Origin: UBA4416 sp943362175
GTDB lineage: Bacteria; Bacteroidota; Bacteroidia; B-17B0; Aurantibacillaceae
NCBI GenBank assembly: GCA_943362175.1
Contig: CALRIU020000020.1
Location: forward strand, 1-64,000
Direction: 5' to 3'
DNA: 64,000 nt
Within the stretch, counting starts at the first letter, position 1. Each line of letters starts with the position of its first letter. The notes beneath the pieces are model-generated. The model did not search any database. It was given only the letters and a program-made list of their open reading frames with translations, and was not told the DNA's origin. This document shows positions 9,343 through 18,188 of this stretch, piece after piece. The translations under genes were made by a program, and so were the position numbers.

Positions 9343-12300
9343 TTAAATAACGACTTCTACTTCCTGTTCGTGAATGTATAAAAGGATTTTCTTTACAGAA
9401 GTATAGCCTAAACTTAACAGGGCCTGCTCGTAATCCTGCATTTGCGCATGGTATTTCGCCGGATTTTTTTTCCCGGTCTTATAATCAATTACCACCGCAT
9501 GCCCGTCGGCAATCACTACCCTGTCAGGTCTGAGGATAGCGCCGCTGGCTGTCAGGATCTCCAGTTCATTCCGGATATCAAGCCCGGGAGCAAAATAAGG
9601 AGCAATGCTCTCAATGGAGATCAGTGTTTTGATACTCTGAGAGATGAGCCCCGCTTCCTCTTCGGAGATATCGCCGGCCAGAAGGGTTTGCCCTACTACC
9701 TCGTCAATGTCCTGTGATGATATCACCTGCGATAAGAGGTAATGTACAAGGATCCCATATTCCCTGGCTTTTGTAAGATCTTCGTTTACTTTATAGGAGG
9801 AAGAGCCTTTGATCTCGATCACATCCGGGTTGCTGAAGATGTTGAGCTCATGAACCGGAAGGGGCTCTAGGCTGGCTTTGGAGTGCCGGCTGATCCTGGC
9901 AGAGGGCTCCCCACATTCGAGGATGGCCCGCTCACTGTCGTAGCCGGCCTGATTCAGCGCAAACTCTTTCAGCCAGCTATGCACGTTCTTTTTCGAATGG
10001 CGCTTGGGTTCGGGAGAGATAATATGCAGGCGCTCCACAGCCCTTGTAAAATCCACATACAACAAATTCAGGTTGTCCATCGCCTGCTGCTGCCTTTCTT
10101 TTTCCACCAAAGGCTTATACACGGTGCTGTCGGCATTCTTCGTGGTGCTGATCATGGCGACGGGCATATTCAGTCCTTCTTCCGCTACCTCCACCCAGAT
10201 GGATTCGGTGCTTTCCACATCCCAGGCCATGTAAGGGCTGATGACTACCGGAAACTCCAGGCCTTTGGAAGCGTGAATGGTCATGATGTTCACCGCATTC
10301 ATTCCTTCCGGAATAATCACGGAAGCTTTCTCGCTGCGCTTTTCCCACCATTCGATAAAGAGGATGGTGTTGGCCGTATTCACCTGCTGGAAAGCCAATA
10401 CCTCATCCAGGAAAAAACGGATGTAAGGGGCATTGATCTTTTGCAAGCCAAGAGCACGGATAATTTCCAGGCAACTGTCGAGCAGGCCCGAAGCGGTGAC
10501 CTTCAACAGGTCGACACTAATGCCGCAAAGCGCCAGGATATCGTAAAGCGATTTTGTTCTGGTGATGTTGAGCTCCCGTAAGAACGCCACATATTGCTCT
10601 TCGGCGCAAAGGCCCTGCTCATGCAGGTAATTCACCACCGCCGACGCGGAAACCAGGTCTTTGTGATTGGCCACATATTTCAGGAACTGCATCACCACAT
10701 TGATCTCGTTGGCCTTGCCCAACAACAGAGACTCCGCCGATACGACCGGGATGCCCTGCCCTATCAGGAAGTTGGCAATGGTATTGCCATGCCGGTTGAC
10801 CCTCACGATCACACAGATATCCGAATAATGATAGCCCGAAGATAAAGCCTGGTGAATGTGCCTGAGGATGTGTGCGGCATTCACAGCGTCCTGGTCATCC
10901 TCTCCCGTTTGCGGGAACTCGATGCTCACATAGCCTTTTTCATCGGACTTGTGCTCCTGCTGTTGCTGGTCGTAGATGGGTTTCATGTCATCGCTCAGCA
11001 CCGCCGATGATAAATAATCGAAGAGCGTATTATTGAATTTTACGATGAGCGCTTCGCTTCGGAAATTCTTCCGGAGGTTTCTTCCCTCAAAATTCCGGAT
11101 CAGGGAGGCTTCGCGCTCCACGATGAGCTCGTTCTTGTCAGGCATACGAATCTCAGGCAGGCTTACAAACTGCTCCACATCGGCATTCCGCCAGCGGTAG
11201 ATCGATTGCTTGCCATCACCAACAATGAGGTTGCGATAGCCGTTGGCCAGGGAGTTGTCGATGAGCGGTAACATGTTCTGCCACTGCATAGCCGATGTAT
11301 CCTGGAATTCATCCAGTAAAAAATGCCGGTAGCGATCGCCCAGCCGCTCAAAAATAAACGGCGCCGGCTCCAGGTTTACCACATCCGAAATGCGCTCATT
11401 GAATTCGGAAATGAATAAGATATTTTCTTCCTCCTTGTATTGCTCCGTCAGCTTCGCCAGCTCATTCACCAGGCCAATCGCATAGATGTTTTTATAGATC
11501 AGGGCATACACATTATAGCGTTCATGGTTCTCGCGGATGTAGGCCCGCACCTTCAGCGCCAGCTCCTCCAGCTTTCCTTTTATCCCATCAATGGCCTGCT
11601 TTTCCGAGGCGCTTGCTTTTCCTCCGTGCCATTTATCTTCCTGCAGGGTTTTATTGACATTAGCCCCAAACAGGTCTGCCTCGGAAGTCGCTTTGAGCTG
11701 CGCGAGCTTGACGTATAAATTATAAATGCCGGCGCCTCCGCTTGCAAAAGCCGAAGCCTGGAGCTGTGCCGCATGAATCAATTGCAACGCTTCTTCCCCT
11801 GCGGCTTTCAGGATTCCCTCAAAAGATTTCATGAACTGCATCAGCTGCTGCCTGATGTGCTCGAAATCGCTGATGGTATAATGGTTCAGCTGCTGCACCA
11901 GGTCGCCGGCTCCTTCCCGGTTGATCTCCTTAATAAAGTCGATGAGCGTGGCTTCCGGATCCCAGTTCTTATTATCTTCCAGCTGATCGAGGGAGAAGCG
12001 CACCAGGTATTCGGTGATCAGCTGGTCTTTTCCCAGGTTGTTGATGAGCATGGAGATCACCTTTTTGAATACGGCATCAGAATCGGTTTCGATCTGGAAA
12101 TTAACCGGCAGCTTGAGATCCAGCGCAAAGGTGCGGATCACGCGGTGTGTAAAGCTATCGATGGTACCGACCGAGAAATCGGAATAGTGGTGCAGGATTT
12201 CGGTCACCACCACCTTTGCCCGTTGTTTGAGATCTTCCTCCCCTACCTGCATTTCATCCGACAGGATTGCCGCCAGCGTGGCATTTGTTCCGGCGCTGAT

Positions 12301-12498
12301 CTCTCTCAGCGCTTTGATGATGCGCCACTTCATTTCGGCCGCCGCCTTGTTGGTAAAGGTAATGGCCAGAATACTCCTGTAGGCGCTCGTTAAGGAATGG
12401 TCGTTGGCCATAGCCAGTTTCAGGTATTCTTTTACGAGCGTAAAAGTTTTCCCACTCCCGGCGGAGGACTTGTAAACGACAAAATTAGCGGCATGCAT
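9343..12498 (-). CDS. UvrD-family helicase-nuclease, RecB/AddA-like
   Basis: A 1051-residue superfamily 1A helicase for double-strand-break end processing. Start set at the ATG at 12498 (a TTG lies just before it). Visible in order: Walker A in SSAGSGKTFTL near residue 15, the 1A motif ITFTNKAAAEM, Walker B LLDEFQDTS, VGDGKQSIYRWR (motif III/IV), the UvrD C-terminal MTIHASKGLEFPVVI, LLYVDFTRA (motif VI), and near the C-terminus a PD-(D/E)XK nuclease core with VVIDYKTGKK. This layout is that of AddA/RecB. The usual AddB/RecC-like partner gene is not next to it in this window. Downstream lies the TonB receptor promoter region. Confidence 0.9.
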   Translation of the reverse strand: MHAANFVVYKSSAGSGKTFTLVKEYLKLAMANDHSLTSAYRSILAITFTNKAAAEMKWRIIKALREISAGTNATLAAILSDEMQVGEEDLKQRAKVVVTEILHHYSDFSVGTIDSFTHRVIRTFALDLKLPVNFQIETDSDAVFKKVISMLINNLGKDQLITEYLVRFSLDQLEDNKNWDPEATLIDFIKEINREGAGDLVQQLNHYTISDFEHIRQQLMQFMKSFEGILKAAGEEALQLIHAAQLQASAFASGGAGIYNLYVKLAQLKATSEADLFGANVNKTLQEDKWHGGKASASEKQAIDGIKGKLEELALKVRAYIRENHERYNVYALIYKNIYAIGLVNELAKLTEQYKEEENILFISEFNERISDVVNLEPAPFIFERLGDRYRHFLLDEFQDTSAMQWQNMLPLIDNSLANGYRNLIVGDGKQSIYRWRNADVEQFVSLPEIRMPDKNELIVEREASLIRNFEGRNLRKNFRSEALIVKFNNTLFDYLSSAVLSDDMKPIYDQQQQEHKSDEKGYVSIEFPQTGEDDQDAVNAAHILRHIHQALSSGYHYSDICVIVRVNRHGNTIANFLIGQGIPVVSAESLLLGKANEINVVMQFLKYVANHKDLVSASAVVNYLHEQGLCAEEQYVAFLRELNITRTKSLYDILALCGISVDLLKVTASGLLDSCLEIIRALGLQKINAPYIRFFLDEVLAFQQVNTANTILFIEWWEKRSEKASVIIPEGMNAVNIMTIHASKGLEFPVVISPYMAWDVESTESIWVEVAEEGLNMPVAMISTTKNADSTVYKPLVEKERQQQAMDNLNLLYVDFTRAVERLHIISPEPKRHSKKNVHSWLKEFALNQAGYDSERAILECGEPSARISRHSKASLEPLPVHELNIFSNPDVIEIKGSSSYKVNEDLTKAREYGILVHYLLSQVISSQDIDEVVGQTLLAGDISEEEAGLISQSIKTLISIESIAPYFAPGLDIRNELEILTASGAILRPDRVVIADGHAVVIDYKTGKKNPAKYHAQMQDYEQALLSLGYTSVKKILLYIHEQEVEVVI

Positions 12499-12516
12499 CA
12501 ATTCCCTAAAGTTATT

Positions 12517-12553
12517 AAAAAAGGCGTCACGATATGCCGTGACGCCTTTTTTT
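12517..12553 (-). terminator. Strong, probably bidirectional terminator hairpin
   Basis: Perfect 9-base stem GGCGTCACG (12523-12531) / CGTGACGCC (12538-12546), 6-base loop, flanked by six A on one side and seven T on the other. It ends the 1009-residue T9SS cargo gene (minus strand) and separates it from the helicase gene, which begins 19 bases further on. Confidence 0.85.
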
Positions 12554-12571
12554 CATGCAATTTACAAGACC

Positions 12572-15500
12572 TTAGTTCATGTATAGTTTCCTCACGGAGC
12601 TTTGGGTCGCTGTGGTTACTTTAATGATCACCACCTGCGAATGTACATTGCCCAGATCAAGGTAAGTCGTATTTTCTTTTCCTTCCACTTCTTTATCTGC
12701 CATCAGTTTCTGGCCCATGGTATTGTAAGCGGAGATCGTTGCTTTGGTGCTGCCTTCGAAGCTTGTTTTCACATAAGCACCGGCCTGATCCTGGTTGATG
12801 AAGATCTGATCGTTGGCAGCGGCTGCATTCTGAATACCGGTAGCCACACTCGCTCTGCAAACCGTTAATTCAAAGCGCGGTGTCTGCGTGGTATCCGATA
12901 AGGTACACACATAAGCACCTGTTCTCAGGTTATGGCTCACACCCAATAGTTTATCTTTCAGGATCACACATGAGCCGGAAGGGATGTTTTGAATATCGAT
13001 CGGAGCAATGGTATAGGTTCCTGCAACCATCGCTTTAGCCAGAATAGGAATCACGAGGTCGTTAGAGCTATTGGAAGGAATCGCGTTGATTGCATAATCC
13101 TTACTGCCCATACGGCTGCTGATAGAAGTGTATTGTGAGTATACCCCCGGATAGCCAAGATAACCCGGTGTGCTGAACATTTTGTAAGCATCCAGCATGC
13201 GGTCGAAATTCTCGGTAGCATGGTCATCAAAGATGAATAAAGCTTCATCGTAGCCCGCATAAGGGCCTGCGATGCTTAACCTGAACTCATTTGTTGCCGG
13301 TGTGGTGGCCGCTTTCAGGATCGGGTTAGCGCTGGTATTAGCTGTTGATTTATGCGTTTCACGGAAAGTGACGTTACCGGCGCCGGTAGCATGTACATAA
13401 AAGCCCTGGCCTCTCGGAATCACACCACCGTTGATAAAGCCGCCCGGTGTGGAAGCGCCTGCACCATTGAGCGTAATCTGTCCGCCAACAGGGCTGTATA
13501 CAACCGCAGAGCCGTCGAGGTTACTATTAGATGGATCGGAAGCTACTGCAGTCCAGCTGATCGGAGCAGCATAAGGGTTAGACACCAGGTTGTCGCCCGA
13601 CTGTGCAGAAACCGTAACCGGTGTTGTGAATACACCCTGGCCGAGGGTTCCGGAAGTAGTGATCAGTATGGATGAAGTAGAGCCCTGACCTGTTCCCAGG
13701 TATACCCAGAAGCCTTTGCCTAATGCAAGAGGCGATGAGCCTGTAAGCTCTACATATTCGGCACCGCCGCTTAATCCTTCATTCCAACCCTGGATAGATA
13801 CAAAGTACCCTCCGGCCGAATTCTCATCGTTGATACAGCCCGAACATGACATCGGGAACTGCCCGTCCCAGCTGGCAACAGTCATTCCGTTTACCGTAGG
13901 GCTTAGGTTGGTCCAGCCTGTAGTACCTGAAGTAGCGGCAATGGTTTCAACCGTTACGTTGCCGGTAATAGCGCCACCGGTAGACATGGCATTTACCATT
14001 GCGCTTCTGCTGGCATCTGCTTTCAGGGTAAGATTACCGCCCGATGCAACCGACGTTGATGCGGTCGTAATCGAGTTAATGATATTGAGTGGATTTCCGA
14101 TATTAAGAACCTGTCCGTTATTCCTGGTGATGTTAAACTCGAACAGGGATCTGCTGGCTGAAGAGCCCTGGTTCATAAACAAGGTATTATTGGAAAAAGC
14201 GCCTGAGCCACCGATGGAAAGAGACGATGTAGCAGAGCCCATAAAATTGCCATTGCTGGCTGTGCTTGGGAAAGTAATTGCTCCGTTCAATGAAAGCCTC
14301 TTACCGTTCAGGTTGATGGTTCCGTTCTGAAGATTGGAAATACCCGTCACCGCTATGCTTTCGCCTAAAGTAACTTGTCCGGCGCTGGCCCTGTTTACAT
14401 TTAACTGATTAATAACAAGCGACGTGAAGCCTGGTGTGAAGTTGATTGTGCCAAAAGCGCCTGAGCCACCGATTGTCAGCCTTGAGTTTCCTGTTTTTAA
14501 GGAGCCGGAGCCTGTAATGGTTCCGTTAAGAGTCAGGGTTAATAACGCACTGTTCGTCATTGCCAGGTTTGCACCGTTAAGATTCAGAATCCCGTTCACC
14601 ACCGGGCTTCCGGCTGAGTTCTTATCGGCAGCGCCTGAAATGGTCAGGTTATGATAGGTGGTAGGCCAGATGCTCACCACACTCGATTGTGCAAAGTTTA
14701 TCGTAGAACCGGTATTGATCACAACATCGGAGCTTGCAGGGAAGGTGGCTGATTGCAAAGTCAGTGTAGAAGTATTCAACACGTTCATTTTTGCACCGCC
14801 GGTGAATGCCAGGGTGGCATTGGTCGTAAAGTTAATTCCGGTAACACCGTCGCCTACATTCAGGATAGAACCTGTACCACCAATGGTTAAGTTGGAGCTA
14901 AGCGTAGCCGATGTATTGTTGACAAGGTTGAAGATCTGCTGATTAGCGGTAAAGCTACCCGGAGCAAGACCTGTACCATTGGTGTTGGTTCCCCAGGAAG
15001 ATAAAGACGTTAAGGCTCCTGAACCATTCCAGTAAAAGATCGGTGAAGTCACTCCCTCTACTTTAATATCGTCGAAAGCAAAAAAGTTAGTAGCTGTTGT
15101 GACATAAGACCACCTGAGGTAAACGGTAGCCTGCCCTTCAAATGCCGGTGGAATAGCAACCGGGGTTAAGGCATGCCAGGCATCGTCGGTTGGCACATCT
15201 GTAAATGGCAGTGTGGTATAAGACACATTATCCGTACTGATGGCAAGGGTAACAGCCGGTGCGCCGGATCCACGGTAACCGTTCCAGCTAATCACCAGGT
15301 TGCTGAATCCTATGGTTGAAAATGGTTCGCAAATGGATGACTGGGGAACTCCACTGGTACCATCGGCACCTGCCATCACACTGTTTCCGGATGTTCCCGG
15401 AACTGTACAAACCGGAACTCCACCCCCGTTAAGGTCGTTCGCATCAATTAACCAATCCGCAGAAGCAGAGGTCCAACCACCCGGAAATGTGGTTACGCCT

Positions 15501-15601
15501 GCTCCGCCAAAATTTTCGGCATAAGTCGTAACCTGCGCTTGACTTTGTAATGTTAAAACCGAAAGGGCTGCTACAAAGAGTTTTGTGTAAATTTTAACCA
15601 T
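12572..15601 (-). CDS. Large secreted T9SS cargo protein, adhesin-like
   Basis: A 1009-residue exported protein. Signal peptide ends LTLQSQAQ. Residues ~25-180 look like a jelly-roll/MAM-type lectin-like domain (FDDIKVEG at its end). Residues ~190-560 are low-complexity Gly/Asn/Thr/Ser-rich repeated strands (LTIGGTGSILNVGDG, SSLSIGGSGAFSNN) as in autotransporter-like beta-helices. A C-terminal T9SS sorting domain follows (IFINQDQAGAYVKTSF, ISAYNTMGQKLM, VVIIKVTT, VRKLYMN). It is probably exposed on the cell surface; adhesion or matrix role is an inference from composition only. It has its own promoter (15623-15654) and terminator. Confidence 0.8.
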   Translation of the reverse strand: MVKIYTKLFVAALSVLTLQSQAQVTTYAENFGGAGVTTFPGGWTSASADWLIDANDLNGGGVPVCTVPGTSGNSVMAGADGTSGVPQSSICEPFSTIGFSNLVISWNGYRGSGAPAVTLAISTDNVSYTTLPFTDVPTDDAWHALTPVAIPPAFEGQATVYLRWSYVTTATNFFAFDDIKVEGVTSPIFYWNGSGALTSLSSWGTNTNGTGLAPGSFTANQQIFNLVNNTSATLSSNLTIGGTGSILNVGDGVTGINFTTNATLAFTGGAKMNVLNTSTLTLQSATFPASSDVVINTGSTINFAQSSVVSIWPTTYHNLTISGAADKNSAGSPVVNGILNLNGANLAMTNSALLTLTLNGTITGSGSLKTGNSRLTIGGSGAFGTINFTPGFTSLVINQLNVNRASAGQVTLGESIAVTGISNLQNGTINLNGKRLSLNGAITFPSTASNGNFMGSATSSLSIGGSGAFSNNTLFMNQGSSASRSLFEFNITRNNGQVLNIGNPLNIINSITTASTSVASGGNLTLKADASRSAMVNAMSTGGAITGNVTVETIAATSGTTGWTNLSPTVNGMTVASWDGQFPMSCSGCINDENSAGGYFVSIQGWNEGLSGGAEYVELTGSSPLALGKGFWVYLGTGQGSTSSILITTSGTLGQGVFTTPVTVSAQSGDNLVSNPYAAPISWTAVASDPSNSNLDGSAVVYSPVGGQITLNGAGASTPGGFINGGVIPRGQGFYVHATGAGNVTFRETHKSTANTSANPILKAATTPATNEFRLSIAGPYAGYDEALFIFDDHATENFDRMLDAYKMFSTPGYLGYPGVYSQYTSISSRMGSKDYAINAIPSNSSNDLVIPILAKAMVAGTYTIAPIDIQNIPSGSCVILKDKLLGVSHNLRTGAYVCTLSDTTQTPRFELTVCRASVATGIQNAAAANDQIFINQDQAGAYVKTSFEGSTKATISAYNTMGQKLMADKEVEGKENTTYLDLGNVHSQVVIIKVTTATQSSVRKLYMN

Positions 15602-15622
15602 GGTACATTGATTTTGTTATTG

Positions 15623-15654
15623 TAAATTTAAACCGATTTTATCAGAAACCCAAA
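15623..15654 (-). promoter_or_regulatory. Possible promoter of the large T9SS cargo gene
   Basis: On the minus strand TTTG (15654-15651) and TAAATTTA (15630-15623, one mismatch to TAnnTTTG) are separated by 20 bases, 22 bases before the ATG at 15601. Confidence 0.4.
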
Positions 15655-15819
15655 CTATTGACCTAATAGCCATTAACAAGTTTTGACCAGATATCTCATT
15701 TGAACGCAAACATTAAGCCAAAAAAACATAATTTGAAATTACAATCTTCGCATTCACCTCATTTTCAGAAAATACGTATTTTTTACAGGACTCACCCATT
15801 AATCCCTGCTTTTAATTCT

Positions 15820-16278
15820 ATGATCAAAAAAACGGTTTATTCCGCCCTTCTGCTCTGCGCCCTGATCCTGGTATCGTGCCGCGACTTTAAAGACATTACA
15901 CTCACCAACGTCGACAGCTTCAGCATTCAAAAATTGAGTCTGAAGGAAATCGAAGGCGAGCTGCAACTCACGATCAAAAATCCCAATACGGTTGGCTTTT
16001 CCATCTACAAATCGGAGTTCGACATCCTATACGGCGACGTGAAACTGGGGAAAGCAAAACTCCATAAGCGGGTGCATATCGGCGCCAATACCGAAAAGTC
16101 TTATGTATTTAAACTCAAAACGAGCCCCGAGAGCCTGAACCTGGGCGATGTGATGAAACTGATCGGAAATGCCTCCTCAGGAACCATTCATCTTAAAGGG
16201 GAGTTAAAGGCGGGCAAACTGTTCATTAAAAAACGATTCCCGGTAGATTACGTGGACCGCATCAACCTCCAGAAATAA
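15820..16278 (+). CDS. LEA14-like (type 2) lipoprotein
   Basis: A 152-residue lipoprotein; the ATG at 15820 is preferred because it begins a lipoprotein signal (LLLCALILVSC, Cys about residue 20), whereas the open frame upstream has non-coding character. The body is a single late-embryogenesis-abundant type 2/WHy beta-sandwich: KLSLKEIEGELQLTIKNPN is the usual start, where the N-P-N dipeptide region is conserved, followed by GDVKLGKAKLHKRVHI and a final LKGELKAGKLFIKKRFPV. These proteins are thought to help in desiccation or envelope stress, or act as membrane-bound chaperones; the true role here is unknown. It stands alone between the T9SS cargo and the sigma factor. Confidence 0.75.
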   Translation: MIKKTVYSALLLCALILVSCRDFKDITLTNVDSFSIQKLSLKEIEGELQLTIKNPNTVGFSIYKSEFDILYGDVKLGKAKLHKRVHIGANTEKSYVFKLKTSPESLNLGDVMKLIGNASSGTIHLKGELKAGKLFIKKRFPVDYVDRINLQK

Positions 16279-16415
16279 CTTTGGTCTACAGATGAGATTC
16301 ATTGGTCGGGTGATTGCCTCCAATCGTATATTTTTTAACATATTTTCCCTGATACGGAAACTTTTTTTGTTGAAAACCAGTAAAAATTGTTTATAAAACC
16401 AGTCCCATCCCAGGT

Positions 16416-17003
16416 ATGTCAGAAACGGAATTGATATCAGCGTGCCTTAAAAACGATCAGTCGGCAAAAAAGGAGTTTTTCGACCGATTTTACCCTAAAC
16501 TGGCTTATATTTCATCCCGGTATTCCAAAAACAAATCCCAATCATCTCAAATTGTCCTGGCCGGTTTTTCTCACATTTTCACAAAACTGGGAGATTATAA
16601 AACCCAGAAAAAATATAGCCTGGAAGAATACGTCAAACATGAGTTTGTGGCCTTCACCGTGAAGTACATCAAAAACATCCGTAACGAATATTATGTGGCC
16701 AGCACCGTAAAAGCGGTGGAACAACACAAAGAAACCACCTACGACCTTTTCCTTGACAACCAACTGATTGATTTTAAAAACCTGAACGAAGAAGTGCTTC
16801 TGAGATCCATCCAGCAGCTCGTGCCTTCGCAAAGGCTGGTGTTTAATCTGCACGTGATCGACAATTATACACTCGAGCACATTTCAGAGCTACTGGAGAC
16901 CAGCGGTCAGACGATCAAATCAAACCTGGAAAAGGCACGCTTCAATTTACAAAAGTCTATTGAAAAAAATTTAAAAACGGAGAAAGATGAGCAACCAATT
17001 TAG
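16416..17003 (+). CDS. ECF-type RNA polymerase sigma factor
   Basis: A 195-residue sigma-70 family protein lacking regions 1 and 3. Residues ~5-90 look like a diverged region 2 (LISACLKNDQSAKKEFFDRFYPKL, shown in its core KEFFDRFYPKLAYI). Residues ~125-190 are region 4 with a helix-turn-helix: LVPSQRLVFNLHVIDNY, then LEHISELLETSGQTIKSNL. It should redirect RNA polymerase to a small regulon. The last 17 bases overlap the start of the next gene, a single-pass membrane protein, which is the usual layout of a sigma/anti-sigma pair. Region 2 is more divergent than in most ECF factors. Confidence 0.8.
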   Translation: MSETELISACLKNDQSAKKEFFDRFYPKLAYISSRYSKNKSQSSQIVLAGFSHIFTKLGDYKTQKKYSLEEYVKHEFVAFTVKYIKNIRNEYYVASTVKAVEQHKETTYDLFLDNQLIDFKNLNEEVLLRSIQQLVPSQRLVFNLHVIDNYTLEHISELLETSGQTIKSNLEKARFNLQKSIEKNLKTEKDEQPI

Positions 17004-17649
17004 CTACGAATTAGATGAAAGGCAGATCAGGATCATGCTCCGCGACGGTGAAGCAGAAAACGATCCTTCGGCGTGGAATCGCTTTGAACAGATGGAACAG
17101 CCCGATGCGAAACCAAAACAGGCTTCCTTTAGCCCCCGGTTCAACATCAGCATCAGCCGCTCTGTTTTAGTGCCAGTCATTTTTGTCGTGCTCATCGGCG
17201 GCTTATCGGCTACTTTGTTCAGCTTTGTGGATTTCAAGAAGAATGATGTCAAGGTTACCAAGGCCGTTCCGGAGCAAAAAAGCGTAGAAACACCGGCAAC
17301 TACACCGACACAGCCTGCCACAAGCGTCAATGCCGCACCTGAAAAAGCGGTAAACACTGCTGCAGAAAATACCATAGCTACTTCTACTCCAACGGTTCAA
17401 CAAGCCGCCATTACACAGACCGAAACGAAACAAGCGGCTCAGAAAGCCGAAACAAAACCGGCAGAAGTAATTCCGGTTAAAGCCCAGGCACCTCCTGTTG
17501 TAACAGCTGCCAACACGAATGCTCATCAGCAGCCGCTTGTAAAAAAGAAAAAACAGAAAAAAGTAGTATCTGAAGAGATCCCCACCATCAATACGTCATC
17601 CACGAACCTGAATCAGGAAAGCCAGGAGCCTGAGCTCGAACTACGATAA
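16987..17649 (+). CDS. Single-pass membrane protein, candidate anti-sigma factor
   Basis: A 220-residue protein that begins inside the sigma factor gene (17-base overlap, so translation is probably coupled). It has a ~55-residue cytosolic N-terminus (SYELDERQIRIMLRDGEAENDPSAW core: ERQIRIMLRDGE), one membrane helix (~58-80, VLVPVIFVVLIGGLSATLF), and a long Thr/Ala/Pro/Gln-rich periplasmic tail with a Lys-rich patch (KKKKQKK at ~187). No zinc-binding ZAS motif is visible. By position and topology it may hold the sigma factor at the membrane, but sequence alone does not prove it. Confidence 0.6.
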   Translation: MSNQFSYELDERQIRIMLRDGEAENDPSAWNRFEQMEQPDAKPKQASFSPRFNISISRSVLVPVIFVVLIGGLSATLFSFVDFKKNDVKVTKAVPEQKSVETPATTPTQPATSVNAAPEKAVNTAAENTIATSTPTVQQAAITQTETKQAAQKAETKPAEVIPVKAQAPPVVTAANTNAHQQPLVKKKKQKKVVSEEIPTINTSSTNLNQESQEPELELR

Positions 17650-17652
17650 GCC

Positions 17653-18087
17653 TCAGTTGCCGCCCAGCATATCGCCTACACGCTTATCGATCACAAAGGT
17701 AAAATCCCTTTCCGATAACATTCTGCAATCGATCCAGCGGAAAGCCTGGGCTCCCTCCTTCTTTACAAAGTCAAAGGGAACTTCTGAAATCCTCACGGCC
17801 AGAGGATTCTTTGCCTTCACTTTATAGTAAATACTGATAACCTGGCTGTTGGTATTAAAGGCCGAGTGTACAAAAAAATCGGTGGTATAAAAATGAGAGC
17901 TGACTTCGATATCCAGGTCGAGCTCTTCCTTGAATTCCCGGATCACACAGTCTGTGGTTCCCTCACCGAATTCAAGCCCTCCGCCCGGTAGCTTGGTAAT
18001 GTTCATTCCTTTGATGTGCTCATCGGAAACCAACAACTTGTCGTTCTCTATAAGGATGCCATATACCCGGACATTGAAATGCTTCAT
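17653..18087 (-). CDS. Nudix hydrolase
   Basis: A 144-residue single-domain Nudix enzyme that would hydrolyse a nucleoside-diphosphate-linked substrate. The Nudix box is complete: G36, E42, R50-E51 and E54-E55 in GGLEFGEG...IREFKEELDL, giving the metal-binding helix. The rest (FNVRVYGILIENDKLLVSDEH and a final DKRVGDMLGG) is typical of small Bacteroidota Nudix proteins. Substrate cannot be told. The gene faces the sigma/anti-sigma pair tail to tail with a 3-base gap. Confidence 0.88.
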   Translation of the reverse strand: MKHFNVRVYGILIENDKLLVSDEHIKGMNITKLPGGGLEFGEGTTDCVIREFKEELDLDIEVSSHFYTTDFFVHSAFNTNSQVISIYYKVKAKNPLAVRISEVPFDFVKKEGAQAFRWIDCRMLSERDFTFVIDKRVGDMLGGN

Positions 18088-18188
18088 CGTTTCTAAACCG
18101 GGCTTGTTGGTGCATTGACTGGAATAACCCTGTTAAGGCAAAGTTATCTTAATTCTTAAACTTTTTAAAGGAAATGAGCCGATGGGAT

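Noticed and set aside
15700..15819. Upstream extension of the LEA-type lipoprotein
   Set aside because: The lipoprotein signal begins at the ATG at 15820, and the extension is Lys/His/Asn-rich with non-coding character.
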